Positions 9,199-17,838 of a stretch of DNA of 64,000 nucleotides are shown here, piece after piece. The position numbers and the translations under genes were made by a program. Position 1 is the stretch's first letter. Every line of letters starts with the position of its first letter. This DNA is from Gaiellasilicea sp963794385. GTDB lineage: Bacteria > Actinomycetota > Thermoleophilia > Gaiellales > Gaiellaceae. The notes beneath the pieces were generated by a model, which ran no database searches, had not been told where the DNA came from, and worked only from the letters and a program-made list of their open reading frames with translations. The DNA lies in the NCBI GenBank assembly GCA_963794385.1, contig CAWCDT010000007.1:62001-126000 (forward strand), read 5' to 3'.

Positions 9199-9684
9199 CT
9201 AGTACGTCAGCCATTCGTAACCCGTCCAAAGCCAGCCGCCCCGCCAGCCGTCGTTGTAGACGTAGGTGCCGCCCATCACGCCGTACCAGCCCGCGCCGCA
9301 GCCGGTCGTGCCCCGCCCGACGTGGAGCGACTCTCCGCCGCCGTAGTCGTAGCCCTGCGACCCGCAGACAAGCCAGGCGTTCGCGTTGAAGCTCCACTTG
9401 TACGACTGCCACATCGCCGCCAGGTACCCGTCCGGCTTCGGGTTCGAATACGTGCAGTTCTGAGGCGGGAAGAACCAGAAGCTGTGGTCCGTGAGCGAGG
9501 TGACGATGACGGCGTTGAACGAGTGATCCTGAAACGTGTGGTTGCGGACGCACTGGCTGCCGTTGTCGTAGACGGTGCCCACGTTCTGCAGCGCGTGCGC
9601 CGATGCGGTGCCCGCGAGCGCACCGAGCACGACCGACACCGCCGCCAGCGCCGCGACGAACCATCCTTTTCGAGTGCCGAGCAC
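9199..9684 (-). CDS. secreted aromatic-rich protein of unknown function
   Basis: GTG at 9684 is chosen because AGGAGG lies five bases upstream; a longer reading from 9714 lacks this. The 161-residue product has a signal peptide ending near TASAHA. The mature part is rich in Trp, Tyr and Gly and has several cysteines (SQCVRNH, QNCTYSN, WLVCGSQ, TGCGAGW), suggesting a small disulfide-bonded extracellular domain. The C-terminus (WTGYEWLTY) is strikingly aromatic. It precedes 8847-9185 in an apparent two-gene operon. Confidence 0.8.
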   Translation of the reverse strand: MLGTRKGWFVAALAAVSVVLGALAGTASAHALQNVGTVYDNGSQCVRNHTFQDHSFNAVIVTSLTDHSFWFFPPQNCTYSNPKPDGYLAAMWQSYKWSFNANAWLVCGSQGYDYGGGESLHVGRGTTGCGAGWYGVMGGTYVYNDGWRGGWLWTGYEWLTY

Positions 9685-9796
9685 TTCGACCTCCTGATCG
9701 ACGACGCTTTCCACGCTAGGGAGGCACCTCGAACGGAGGGGTGACGGCTTCGTGCCATCTTCGTCACGATCGCAGGAGGCCCCGTGCAGCGCCAGA

Positions 9797-9811
9797 TGTC
9801 CATTTCGGACA
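9797..9811. promoter_or_regulatory. inverted repeat upstream of the sigma gene
   Basis: TGTCC, five bases, GGACA: perfect 5-bp arms 42 bp before the sigma-factor start. Possible operator; the binding protein is unknown. Confidence 0.3.
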
Positions 9812-9853
9812 GGGGTTAGCCTCGCGTCACGGCGGGAACAAGAATGGCCAGCG

Positions 9854-10894
9854 ATGAGTCACGAAGCCCTTGCGCCGCTGCTCGACGCCGGTGAGGAGGC
9901 TGGCTGTCTCGACCTGTCCGAGTTCAGCGCCGCGGTGCAGGACCTGGAACTCGGTGAGGACGAGCTGGAGGCGCTCTACGCGGAGGTCGAGGAGCGCGGC
10001 ATCACGCTCTCCGACGACTGCGGGAAGCAGGCCACACGGGATGCGACATACGTGAACGGCGACCTCGCGGCCGCGACGACCGACTCGCTGCAGCTCTTCC
10101 TCAACGAGGCCGGCCGCTACCCGCTCCTGACGGCGGCAGAGGAGGTCGAGCTCGCAAAGAAGATCGAGCGCGGCGACGAAGACGCGAAGAACCGCATGAT
10201 CAACTCGAACCTGCGTCTCGTCGTCTCGATCGCGAAGCGCTACCAGGGCCACGGCCTCTCGCTGCTCGACTTGATCCAGGAGGGCGTGATCGGCCTCATT
10301 CGCGCCGTCGAGAAGTTCGACTGGCGCCGCGGCTTCAAGTTCTCCACGTACGCGACCTGGTGGATCCGCCAGGCGGTACAGCGCGGCGTCGCGAACAAGT
10401 CGCGGACGATCCGGATCCCGGTCCACATTGCCGACCGCGAGCAGAAAATCGGCCGCGCTGAACGGGACCTGACCGCGAAGCTGGGGCGGCCGCCGACGGA
10501 CGAGGAGATCTCGAACGCGTCGAAGATCTCGCTCAAGCACCTGCGCGAGGTCCGGGAGGCGGCGCGCGCCGTGACGAGCCTCGACAAGCCGGTCGGAGAG
10601 GACAACGACGCGTCGATCGGCGACCTCGTCGGCGTCGCGACGGGCGGCGTCGAGGAGGAGGTCGAGGTCAGCCTCACCGAGTCGACGCTCCACCGCGCCC
10701 TCGGGAACCTGCCGGAGCGCGAGCAGGAGGTGCTGACCCTCCGCTACGGCCTCGGCAGAGAGGAACCGCGGTCGCTCGAGGAGATCGGCCGTCGTCTCGG
10801 GATCACCCGCGAGCGCGTCCGCCAGATCGAGGCGACCGCGCTGGAGCGGCTGGCGGTCTCCCGCGAGATCGAGGCGCTGCGCACAGCCGCATAA
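9854..10894 (+). CDS. sigma-70 family RNA polymerase sigma factor, group 1/2
   Basis: 346 residues. After an acidic N-terminus of about 75 residues come region 1.2 (LFLNEAGRYPLLTAAEE), region 2 (RLVVSIAKRYQGHGLSLLD, YATWWIRQAV), region 3 and region 4 with its helix-turn-helix (GITRERVRQIEATALERL). Complete regions 1.2 to 4.2 mark a primary or primary-like factor that recognises -35/-10 promoters, not an ECF factor. Whether it is the housekeeping factor or a close paralogue cannot be decided from one locus. The ATG at 9854 has only a weak upstream GGGAA. Confidence 0.95.
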   Translation: MSHEALAPLLDAGEEAGCLDLSEFSAAVQDLELGEDELEALYAEVEERGITLSDDCGKQATRDATYVNGDLAAATTDSLQLFLNEAGRYPLLTAAEEVELAKKIERGDEDAKNRMINSNLRLVVSIAKRYQGHGLSLLDLIQEGVIGLIRAVEKFDWRRGFKFSTYATWWIRQAVQRGVANKSRTIRIPVHIADREQKIGRAERDLTAKLGRPPTDEEISNASKISLKHLREVREAARAVTSLDKPVGEDNDASIGDLVGVATGGVEEEVEVSLTESTLHRALGNLPEREQEVLTLRYGLGREEPRSLEEIGRRLGITRERVRQIEATALERLAVSREIEALRTAA

Positions 10895-10991
10895 CCGCGC
10901 CGGTCCGCGAGCTGGTGCTGATCGACACTAACACCGTGCTCACACACGCTCGCTAGGGTCCCGCGGTTCCTATTTGCAAAGGAGAATGCCC

Positions 10992-12414
10992 GTGAAACGA
11001 GTCGTCCAGCTCTTCGTCCTCGCGGCCATCGGAGCGCTGCTCGTCCCGGCGCTCGCGACCGCCGCCCCACGCATGCACGTCGGCTTCCACGACGATCCCA
11101 ACTTCCGCTACGAGGCGCGGCGCGCCGGCATGCTCGACCAGGCGCGCTCCACGAACGCAACCATCGTGCGCACGCTCGTGACCTGGGCGAACGTCGCCCC
11201 ACGGCGGCCTCGGAACGCCGCCAACCCGTTCGACCCCGCGTATCGCTTCGCCGACCTCGACGAGTTCGTGCGCAACGCGCAGGACCGTGACATGGAGGTT
11301 CTGATCACGATCTGGGGCACGCCCAAGTGGGCGAACGGCGGCAAGACGCCGAACTTCCTGCCCCAGGCGGATGAGCGACCTGACCGCTTTCTCGCGCGCG
11401 GTCGCGTCGCGCTATTCGGGCCGCTTCGCGGGCTATCCGTACGTGCGCTTCTACTCGGTCTGGAACGAGTCGAACCTGCAGCTCTTCCTGGCGCCGCAGT
11501 TCGATTCGAAGGGCCGGTCGGTCGGGCCGCGCAACTACGCGAGGCTCGCTGCGGCCGCCTACTCCGGGATCAAGGCGGGCAACCGGACTGCGAAGGTCGC
11601 CGTCGGGAGCACGTCGTCGGCCGGCCGCGACAGGGTGCTGAAGGGCAAGTCGGCGACCCACTCGCCCGGCCGCTTCGCGCAGCTCGTCGCCGCCGCAAAC
11701 CCGCGGCTGAAGTTCGACGCGTGGGCGCAGCACCCGTATCCCGTGCCGGTGCGCATGAAGCCGACGCAGAAGGTGAAGTGGCCGAACGTCACCCTCTCGG
11801 CGTTCCCGCGCTTCGAGCAGTCGCTCGACAAGTGGTTCAAGCGCAAGAACGTCCGGATCTGGATCACGGAGTATGGGCACGAGGTGAGGCAGGACGGCCA
11901 GCCGAACGGCATCACGCGCGCCCAGCAGGCCGCGTACGCCGCCCAGGCGCTCGCACTGGCGCGGAAGGACCCGCGCACGGACATGTTCATCTGGTTCGTC
12001 TTCCGCGACCATCCGACGAGCCAGTGGCAGAGCGGCCTCCGCGCGAGGTCGGGTGCCCCGAAGCCGGCTCTGAGCCGCTTCACGCGGGCGGCCCGTGCGC
12101 TCGACGCTCGCAACGCGGTCGTCAACGTCCGGGGCGGAGCCCGGAACCCGAGCATCACGGTGCCGCTCCGCGCCTACGCCACCGGCACGAGGCCTGGCGA
12201 GCGGGTCGGTTTCAACGTCCGCATCTTCGAGCGCAGCAAGCTCGTCGCCAACGCGCAGCCTGCTGCGCCGTTCGCGCGCGACACGACCGCACGGATCGCT
12301 CTGACCGGCTTCCGCCCCGTGAAGGGGAAGACGTATACGGCCCGCGTCGAGGCGAACGTCTTCAGCGGCGGCGGCCTCGTGCTCAGGCGCACGTTCACGC
12401 TCCGCGCGATCTAG
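10992..12414 (+). CDS. secreted glycoside hydrolase-like protein, clan GH-A fold (frameshift near 11368)
   Basis: GTG at 10992 is preferred: AAAGGAG ends seven bases before it, while the ATG at 10986 would be too close. Residues 1-25 are a signal peptide. The rest reads as a (beta/alpha)8 barrel of the GH39/GH5-like type. It has an early VRTLVTWANV strand, acid/base Glu in FYSVWNESN, and nucleophile Glu in WITEYGHE, followed by a beta-rich C-terminal domain of about 90 residues. The reading frame changes once, at about 11368 (NFLPQAD then SDLTAFSRAVASRYSG). Likely acts on extracellular polysaccharide; the substrate is unknown. Confidence 0.82.
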
Positions 12415-12430
12415 CCGCACCACCGTCGCA

Positions 12431-12463
12431 CCGGTGGGCCGGGGTGCTCCCCCGGCCCACCGG
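12431..12463 (+). terminator. strong hairpin between the hydrolase and DUF72 genes
   Basis: CCGGTGGGCCGGGG pairs perfectly over 14 bp with CCCCGGCCCACCGG around a five-base loop. It lacks a T-run, as many high-GC terminators do. Confidence 0.6.
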
Positions 12464-12470
12464 CCATCCG

Positions 12471-12476
12471 TACGAT
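12471..12476 (+). promoter_or_regulatory. -10 element TACGAT, leaderless start
   Basis: TACGAT ends seven bases before the ATG at 12484, and no Shine-Dalgarno is present. Confidence 0.5.
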
Positions 12477-12483
12477 CACGGCA

Positions 12484-13449
12484 ATGACCGGGACGATCCG
12501 CATCGGCACGTGCTCGTGGGCGGACGAGACGCTGACGAAGGTCTGGTACCCGAAACGCGTGCGCTCCGGCGAGGCGCGGCTCCGGCACTACGCCGAGCGC
12601 TTCGACACCGTCGAGGCGAACAACACGTACTACCGCCTGCCGGACGCCGAGCTCGTCGCAAACTGGGCCGAGCGGGTGCCGGACGGCTTCACGATGCACG
12701 TGAAGGCGTTCGGGCTGATGACGCGCCATCCCGTCAAGCTCGATGCGCTCCCGGAAGACCTGCGCGACGTGATGCCGGTGGACGAGCGTGGGCGCGTCGA
12801 CCGGCCGCCTCGCGAGCTCCGCGCCGAGGTCTTCCGCCGCTTCTCGCGGGCGCTCGAGCCGCTCCGGGAGCGAGGCAAGCTCGGCGGCGTCCTGCTCCAG
12901 TTCCCGCCCTACGTCGTCTACAAGCCGCTCTCGCTCGACTACCTCGAGTGGGCGGCCGACCAGCTGGCCGGGGACGAGGTGCTCGTCGAGTTCCGCCATC
13001 GGAGCTGGCTCGAGGAGGAGAACCGGGCCGAGACTCTCGCCTTCCTCGAAGCACGCGGGCTCACGTACGTGATTGTCGACGCGCCGAAGACGGACGCGAA
13101 GAATCTCGTTCCGACCGTGGTCGCGCGGACGAGCGACACGGCATACATCCGCTTCCACGGCCGGAACGCCGCCACCTGGAACAAGCGGACCGGCAGCGCA
13201 GCCGAGCGGTTCGACTATCTCTACTCGACGGAGGAGCTGCGGGAGTGGGCTCCGGCGTTGCGGGAGCTCGCCGCGGACTCGGAGTCGGTGTTCGCGATGT
13301 TCAACAACAACGGGCGCTCGCAGATGCCGGCGACCGGGCTCGACGGGCTCGAGCCGGACGAGGTCGCGGGCGACCCGACCGCGGGCGAGGTCGCGCAGGC
13401 GCCTGCAAACGCTCTGATGCTGAAACAGATCCTCGCTAGCGCATCTTGA
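12484..13449 (+). CDS. DUF72 (YecE-like) family protein
   Basis: A 321-residue TIM-barrel protein of the DUF72/YecE family, biochemical role unsettled. Family hallmarks include IRIGTCSWADETL at the start, FDTVEANNTYYRLP, FTMHVKAFGLMTRHP, LGGVLLQFPPYV, VEFRHRSWL, AYIRFHGRNAATWN, and a final FAMFNNNGRSQMP with NALMLKQIL. Length is slightly above the usual 240-300 owing to an insertion near residue 95. The stop overlaps that of the convergent oxidoreductase by 14 bp. Confidence 0.93.
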   Translation: MTGTIRIGTCSWADETLTKVWYPKRVRSGEARLRHYAERFDTVEANNTYYRLPDAELVANWAERVPDGFTMHVKAFGLMTRHPVKLDALPEDLRDVMPVDERGRVDRPPRELRAEVFRRFSRALEPLRERGKLGGVLLQFPPYVVYKPLSLDYLEWAADQLAGDEVLVEFRHRSWLEEENRAETLAFLEARGLTYVIVDAPKTDAKNLVPTVVARTSDTAYIRFHGRNAATWNKRTGSAAERFDYLYSTEELREWAPALRELAADSESVFAMFNNNGRSQMPATGLDGLEPDEVAGDPTAGEVAQAPANALMLKQILASAS

Positions 13450-14434
13450 CGAGCGCCTTGCCGCGGTTCTCGCCGCGGAGCATCCCCATGAAGGCGGCGG
13501 GCGCGTTCTCCAGGCCTTCGGTCACGTCCTCGCGGTAGCGCAGCTTTCCCTCGGCGAGCCAGCCGCCCAGCCGGCGCAGGCCCTCGGGGAACCGGTGCAC
13601 GTAGTCGCTGACCAGGAAGCCCTCGAGGCGGGCGCGGAAGACGATCAGGAAGCCGAGGTTGCGGGGCGCGAGCTCCGGCTCGGCGAGGTTGTACTGGGAG
13701 ATCTGGCCGCAGATCGGCACGCGGGCGCCGAGCGCGAGCCGGCGGAAGACCGTCTCGGAGATGGCGCCGCCGACGTTGTCGAAGTAGACGTCGACGCCGT
13801 CAGGGCACGCCTCCTTGAGCGCTGCATTCACGTCCTCCTGCTTGTAGTCGATCCCGACGTCGTAGCCGTACAGCTGGGTGAGGTCCGCGACCTTGTCCGC
13901 CGAGCCGGCGAGGCCGACGACGGTGCGACAGCCGGCGATCCGCGCCAGCTGGCCGACGATTTGACCGACGCCGCCGGCCGCCCCCGAGACGACAACGGTA
14001 TCGCCCGGCTTCGGCTTGCCGACGTCGAGGAGGCCGAAGTAGGCGGTGAGACCGGTTGTGCCGAGAACATGCAGCGCCGTCTGCGGCGGCGCGAGACTCG
14101 GGTCGAGCTTGCGCAGCACGCCGCCACGCGCGACCGCGTAGTCCTGCCAGCCGAGCTGGCCGACGACGGTGTCGCCGGGGGCGAAGCGGGAGTCGTGGCT
14201 CGCCGTCACCTCGCCCACGACCTGGCCGGTCATCGGCTCACCGAGCTCGGTCGCCTTCGCATAGGAGCGCGCCGTGCTCATCCGCCCCCGCATGTACGGG
14301 TCGACCGAGAGCCACTGCGCGTGGACGAGGACCTCGCCGGGCCTGGGTTCGGGAACCGGCGACTCGACGAGCTCGAAGTCAGAGTCCTTCGGAAAGCCCT
14401 CCGGGCGCGCGGCGAGTACGACCTGCCGGTTCAT
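13436..14434 (-). CDS. NADP-dependent oxidoreductase, MDR superfamily (CurA / prostaglandin-reductase-like)
   Basis: 332 residues of the zinc-free medium-chain dehydrogenase family that reduces alkenal or enone double bonds with NADPH. Visible features are VDPYMRGRM in the catalytic domain, TTGLTAYFGLLDVGKPKPGD, and the nucleotide-binding loop VSGAAGGVGQIVGQLA. These are followed by DYKQEDV, FDNVGG and GQISQYN, and a C-terminal GKALVKMR. No zinc ligands are present. ATG at 14434 follows GAGAGG. Likely detoxifies lipid-derived aldehydes or xenobiotics, by family analogy. Confidence 0.94.
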   Translation of the reverse strand: MNRQVVLAARPEGFPKDSDFELVESPVPEPRPGEVLVHAQWLSVDPYMRGRMSTARSYAKATELGEPMTGQVVGEVTASHDSRFAPGDTVVGQLGWQDYAVARGGVLRKLDPSLAPPQTALHVLGTTGLTAYFGLLDVGKPKPGDTVVVSGAAGGVGQIVGQLARIAGCRTVVGLAGSADKVADLTQLYGYDVGIDYKQEDVNAALKEACPDGVDVYFDNVGGAISETVFRRLALGARVPICGQISQYNLAEPELAPRNLGFLIVFRARLEGFLVSDYVHRFPEGLRRLGGWLAEGKLRYREDVTEGLENAPAAFMGMLRGENRGKALVKMR

Positions 14435-14463
14435 GCCGCGAGCCTCTCACATTTCGCACTCTC

Positions 14464-14480
14464 TTCAGGCGCGCGTAAGA
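14464..14480 (+). promoter_or_regulatory. 17-bp box TTCAG-N5-CGTAAGA, copy 1
   Basis: TTCAG, five bases, CGTAAGA, 55 bp before the start of the secreted protein at 14536. The same 12 positions recur at 15560-15576 just before the response-regulator gene. Candidate OmpR-type binding site. Confidence 0.5.
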
Positions 14481-14535
14481 CCGGCGCAAGCTCGCGGTCG
14501 TAGAACTCGAGGCTCCACACCGAGAGGAGTCAGCG

Positions 14536-15549
14536 ATGAGAATCGCAATCTCGCTCGCGGGCGCCGCCGTGCTCGCCGCGCTCGCCGCAGGCGCCGCGGA
14601 GTCGAAGCAGGATGCGCCGCGGCTGCTACTGAAGAGCGCCGTCGCGCTGAACGCGAAGGCCGGCACGGTCACCCTGCCGCTCTTCAAGGGCAGCGCGAGC
14701 GGCCGGGACGTCTGGTACGTCGTGACCGAGTCGTCGAACCGGGCCGACGCCCGCACGCGCGGGGTCACCTGGTCGCCGCGGCTCGCGAACGCGCTCGGAA
14801 CGAAAGCCGTTCAGACCGCGCGGCTGCAAGGCTCGACGCTCGCCTTCGCCGGCACGGTGAACTTCCGTCCGAAGACGGTTGTCGTCCCGGGCGACGAGGG
14901 CTTCCCGCCCACGTCGGTCAAGCCCGGAGCGATCGGCGACGCCCGGTACAGCCCGCTCGTCACCACCGGCAACGGCACCGTCCTCAACGCCACCCACGTC
15001 GCCAACGCAAGCGGACGCAGCGACTCGGTGACGGCGATCGACACGGCCAGGCGACGTGTGACGCTGAAGCTGCTCAACGGCTTCTTCGCCGGTCAGATGG
15101 TGCACTACCTGCGCACCGACGCCTCGGTCGACGTCGTCGCCGCACTCGAGGGAAGCACGCTGGCGAAGAACCTCGACGCCGCTCCGGGCGCCGGCTCGAA
15201 CTCGGCGCGGTCGGCCCGCTCCGCGATCATCCCGATCGTGAACGGGCCGCGCGGGAAGTCGAACCCGCAGCGCCAGGGCCTCCAGTCGGCCGTGCTCGGG
15301 GAGGGCAGCCCGCTCAACATCACGCAGTCCCTGCCAGGGAGCCGGGACTACAGCCCGATCTGGGACGTCCATCCCGCGGTCTGGAGCGAGTCGGCGACGC
15401 CGAGACGGCTCACGTCCGCGGCACAGGTGGCGGCCGAGGTGAGGGCCGGACAGCTGACGAGCGGCGGCATGGGGCCCGCGAACCCGAGCCTCGGCGGCCT
15501 GAAGGCGGCGCCGTTCATCTCCAACTGCCCCACCGTCGCCGTCGGCTGA
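14536..15549 (+). CDS. secreted protein of unknown function, 337 aa
   Basis: ATG at 14536 after GAGAGGAG. Residues 1-20 form a signal peptide (MRIAISLAGAAVLAALAAGA). The mature part begins with a beta-rich stretch containing DVWYVVTESSNRADA. Later come VAGQ-like segments (NGFFAGQMVHYL), LPGSRDYSPIWDVHP and VWSESATPRRLTSAAQV, ending FISNCPTVAVG. I recall the YVVTESS motif from uncharacterised extracellular actinobacterial proteins but can give no function. It lies directly upstream of, and shares an upstream sequence box with, the two-component system, so it may be its target or sensor accessory. Confidence 0.85.
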   Translation: MRIAISLAGAAVLAALAAGAAESKQDAPRLLLKSAVALNAKAGTVTLPLFKGSASGRDVWYVVTESSNRADARTRGVTWSPRLANALGTKAVQTARLQGSTLAFAGTVNFRPKTVVVPGDEGFPPTSVKPGAIGDARYSPLVTTGNGTVLNATHVANASGRSDSVTAIDTARRRVTLKLLNGFFAGQMVHYLRTDASVDVVAALEGSTLAKNLDAAPGAGSNSARSARSAIIPIVNGPRGKSNPQRQGLQSAVLGEGSPLNITQSLPGSRDYSPIWDVHPAVWSESATPRRLTSAAQVAAEVRAGQLTSGGMGPANPSLGGLKAAPFISNCPTVAVG

Positions 15550-15559
15550 CGGCCGCGAA

Positions 15560-15576
15560 TTCAGCTTCTCGTAAGA
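15560..15576 (+). promoter_or_regulatory. 17-bp box TTCAG-N5-CGTAAGA, copy 2
   Basis: Same box as at 14464-14480, here 13 bp before the response-regulator start, as expected for an autoregulated two-component operon. Confidence 0.5.
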
Positions 15577-15589
15577 GTCGACGGCCAGA

Positions 15590-16277
15590 ATGGGCGAGAT
15601 GGCGCGCATCCTGGTCGTCGACGACGAGCCGATCGTGCGCGAGGTCGTGGTCAAGTACCTCGAGCGCGAGGGCCATACGACGCTCGAGGCGGGCGACGGG
15701 GACGACGCCCGCGCCCTGCTCGAGCGCAGCGAGCCCGATCTCGTCGTCCTCGACGTGATGCTGCCCGGCACGGACGGGCTCGAGCTCTGTCGCTGGATCC
15801 GCTCGCGCTCGGAGCTCCCGGTCATCCTCCTCACCGCCCGCGGCGAGGAAGCCGACCGCATCGTCGGGCTCGAGCTCGGCGCCGACGACTACGTGACGAA
15901 GCCGTTCTCACCTCGCGAGCTCGCCGCCCGCGTCCGCACCGTGCTGCGGCGGTCGAGCTCCTGCTGCAGAGTCCGGCGCCCGCCTCCAGTTCAGCGGGCT
16001 CGAGCTCGACGCGGGCACCCGGGAGGTGCGCCGCGACGGCGAGGAGCTGCGGCTGACAGCGAAGGAGTTCGACCTGCTCTGGTTCCTCGCTAGCCATCCG
16101 CGCAGGGTCTTTTCCCGCGACCAGCTGATGAGCCGGGTGTGGGGATACGAGGCGGCACTCGACACGGGCACCGTCACCGTGCACGTGCGGCGGCTGCGGG
16201 AAAAGATCGAGGAGCGCCCGTCACACCCGCGCTACCTCCAGACCGTGTGGGGCGTCGGCTACCGGTTCGTCGCATGA
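15590..16277 (+). CDS. OmpR/PhoB-family response regulator (frameshift near 15953)
   Basis: The receiver domain runs from residue 5 (RILVVDDEPIVREVV), with phospho-acceptor Asp in LVVLDVMLPGTDG, switch Thr in VILLTARG, and Lys in YVTKPFSPREL. A winged helix follows (LRLTAKEFDLLWFL, RDQLMSRVWGY, VTVHVRRLREKI, YLQTVWGVGYRFV). Receiver and effector are in different frames; the join is in a CGGCGG tract near 15953, after which the linker reads RAPAAESGARLQF. One indel restores a normal 229-residue regulator. An alternative ATG is at 15599. It overlaps the kinase gene by ATGA. Confidence 0.9.
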
Positions 16278-17422
16278 TCGAGTTCGCGCTCCTCGTCGCG
16301 GCCGCGACGCTCGCCGCCGGGCTCCTCGCCGCTGCCGGGCTGAGGCGGCTGCCGACCGTGCGGCTCCAGCTGACCGGTCTGGCGCTCGTCGCTGTGCTGC
16401 TCCCGCTCGCCGCAGTCGTCCTGTCGGGCGTCGTGATGTTCGATTCCGGCCACGACCTGACGATCCTCGCCGTCGCGGCCGCGTCCGCCTCGGCAGCCGT
16501 GGCCGCGGCGCTCGTGGTCGGACGCCCGATCGCCTCGGCCGTCGCCCGGCTCGCAGGCGCCTCGTCCAGGCTCTCGCGGGGCGACCTCGCCGCGCGCGCG
16601 GACGAGTCCGGCCCGGCCGAGCTGCGTGCCCTCGCCGGCTCCTTCAACGAGATGGCGGCGAACCTCGAGCAGCTGTTCGACGCGCGCCGGGAGCTCGTCG
16701 CCTGGGCGAGTCACGACCTCCGGACGCCGCTCGCCAACATGCAGGCCATGCTCGAGGCGGTCGAGGACGGGCTCGCGGAGCCGCACGAGTACGTGCCCGC
16801 GCTCCGGGAGCAGGTCGAAGCGCTGGCGGCGCTCACGGACGACCTGTTCGAGCTGGCTCGGATCGACAGCGGCGCGCTGACGCTCGAGCTGCGCGACGCC
16901 GAGCTCAGCGGCGTCGTTCACGCCTGCCTGCGCGGCGTCGAGGCCGAGGCGCGCTCGCGCCACGTGACGCTCGAGGCGCGCGTCGGCGACGGCGTGACCG
17001 CACGCTGCGCGCCGGAGAAGGTGGAGCGCGTCCTGCACAACCTGCTCGCGAACGCGCTCCGGCACACCCCGTCGGACGGGTCGGTGGCGGTGCTCGTCGA
17101 GCCACAGGCGGACGAGGTGCGCGTGACCGTCGAGGACACCGGCGACGGGCTCTCGCCCGAATCGGTGCGCCGGATGTTCGAGCGGTTCTGGCGCGGCGAC
17201 CCGGCCCGGTCGGCCCGCGGCGCCGGCCTCGGGCTCGCGATCGCGCGCGGTCTCGTCGAGGCGCACGGCGGCCGGATCTGGGCCGAGAACAGGCCCGGCG
17301 GCGGCGCCCGCGTCTCGTTCACCCTGCCGGCGGCTCGGCCTAGGCGCCGTAGCGGAGTGATGGAGCCAGCCGGGCTCGAACCCGTGACCTTCGCGCTGCC
17401 AGCGCGACGCTCTCCCAGCTGA
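16274..17422 (+). CDS. membrane sensor histidine kinase; 3' end uncertain
   Basis: ATG overlaps the regulator stop (ATGA). It has hydrophobic segments at residues about 4-22, 32-53 and 60-82, then a HAMP-like linker (LSRGDLAARADESGPAEL). The phospho-acceptor His lies in WASHDLRTPLANM, and the ATP-binding domain has N-box HNLLANALRHT, DTGDGLSP, FERFWRG and GAGLGLAIARGLVEAHGG. As read, the frame continues past the natural end (FTLPAA) through the oppositely oriented tRNA-Ala gene to 17422. A TAG at 17341-17343, one frame away, is a likelier authentic stop, so a small indel near the 3' end is suspected. It should phosphorylate the adjacent regulator. Confidence 0.9.
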   Translation: MIEFALLVAAATLAAGLLAAAGLRRLPTVRLQLTGLALVAVLLPLAAVVLSGVVMFDSGHDLTILAVAAASASAAVAAALVVGRPIASAVARLAGASSRLSRGDLAARADESGPAELRALAGSFNEMAANLEQLFDARRELVAWASHDLRTPLANMQAMLEAVEDGLAEPHEYVPALREQVEALAALTDDLFELARIDSGALTLELRDAELSGVVHACLRGVEAEARSRHVTLEARVGDGVTARCAPEKVERVLHNLLANALRHTPSDGSVAVLVEPQADEVRVTVEDTGDGLSPESVRRMFERFWRGDPARSARGAGLGLAIARGLVEAHGGRIWAENRPGGGARVSFTLPAARPRRRSGVMEPAGLEPVTFALPARRSPS

Positions 17423-17433
17423 GCTATGGCCCC
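17361..17433 (-). tRNA. tRNA-Ala (GGC)
   Basis: A 73-nt cloverleaf with acceptor GGGGCCA/TGGCTCC, D-stem GCTC/GAGC, anticodon stem TCGCG/CGCGA and loop CTGGCAG (anticodon GGC), T-loop TTCGAGC and discriminator A; CCA is not encoded. The T-stem ACGGG/CCGGC has two mismatches (A-C and G-G), unusual for a functional tRNA. Confidence 0.82.
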
Positions 17434-17815
17434 AGAGCGCCCAGTCTAGCCGCTCGAATTCGTGGTCGCGGCCCACTGATCCCGATGCCTGATTGTTCGC
17501 GTGGGGCAGCCGGAGCTGAACCGCGGTGCCCTCGAAGGCCGGTGAGAGGCGTAGCACCGATCAGCTCCGCCAGTACCCGATGACGAGTCGATCTCTTCGG
17601 CCTGTATGCCCCGGACGAACCCTCGGCCCGACGGCACGACCGGCAGTCGATGGCGACAACGTCGCCACGGCGCACGGCCCACTTGCACTGCACGCGAACA
17701 GCTCGCCCGGTGTCGAAGACGAGGTCATACGGGCCGTCGCGAGGGCTTTAGACGCCGAGTCCTCTGATCGCCGCAGCGCAATCGCCGCTTCGGCATGGAT
17801 CCCTTCTGGTCGTCG
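17434..17815 (-). pseudogene. decayed PD-(D/E)XK nuclease of the I-Ssp6803I-like (PDDEXK_5) type, abutting tRNA-Ala
   Basis: Reading the minus strand from 17815, family pieces appear in order through at least five frame changes. They are DQKGS then AEAAIAL, IRGLGV, PYDLVFDTG, then RVQCKWAVRRGDVVAIDC and FVRG/AEEID. After these come DRCY, FEGTAVQLRLPHANNQ and HEFERLDWALWG. The D in YDLVFD and Q-C-K in VQCKW match the metal-binding core of this superfamily. The last fragment reads directly into the tRNA-Ala gene with no stop before it. One in-frame TAA lies near 17749. No intact ORF survives. It occupies the whole 420-bp gap between tRNA-Ala and rsfS. Confidence 0.72.
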
Positions 17816-17824
17816 TCAGCACAC

Positions 17825-17838
17825 ACGAACACTAGTTC
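17825..17838. promoter_or_regulatory. LexA/DinR-type SOS box at the nuclease remnant's start
   Basis: CGAAC, ACTA, GTTCG matches the Gram-positive and actinobacterial LexA consensus CGAAC-N4-GTTCG exactly. It sits in a longer perfect palindrome with 9-bp arms (17821-17842). It lies about 10 bp before the first recognisable codon of the decayed nuclease and is also just downstream of rsfS. Confidence 0.7.

Noticed and set aside
9811..9825. Iron-box-like GGTTAGCCT upstream of the sigma gene
   Set aside because: Only about half of a DtxR/IdeR palindrome is present, with no second arm.
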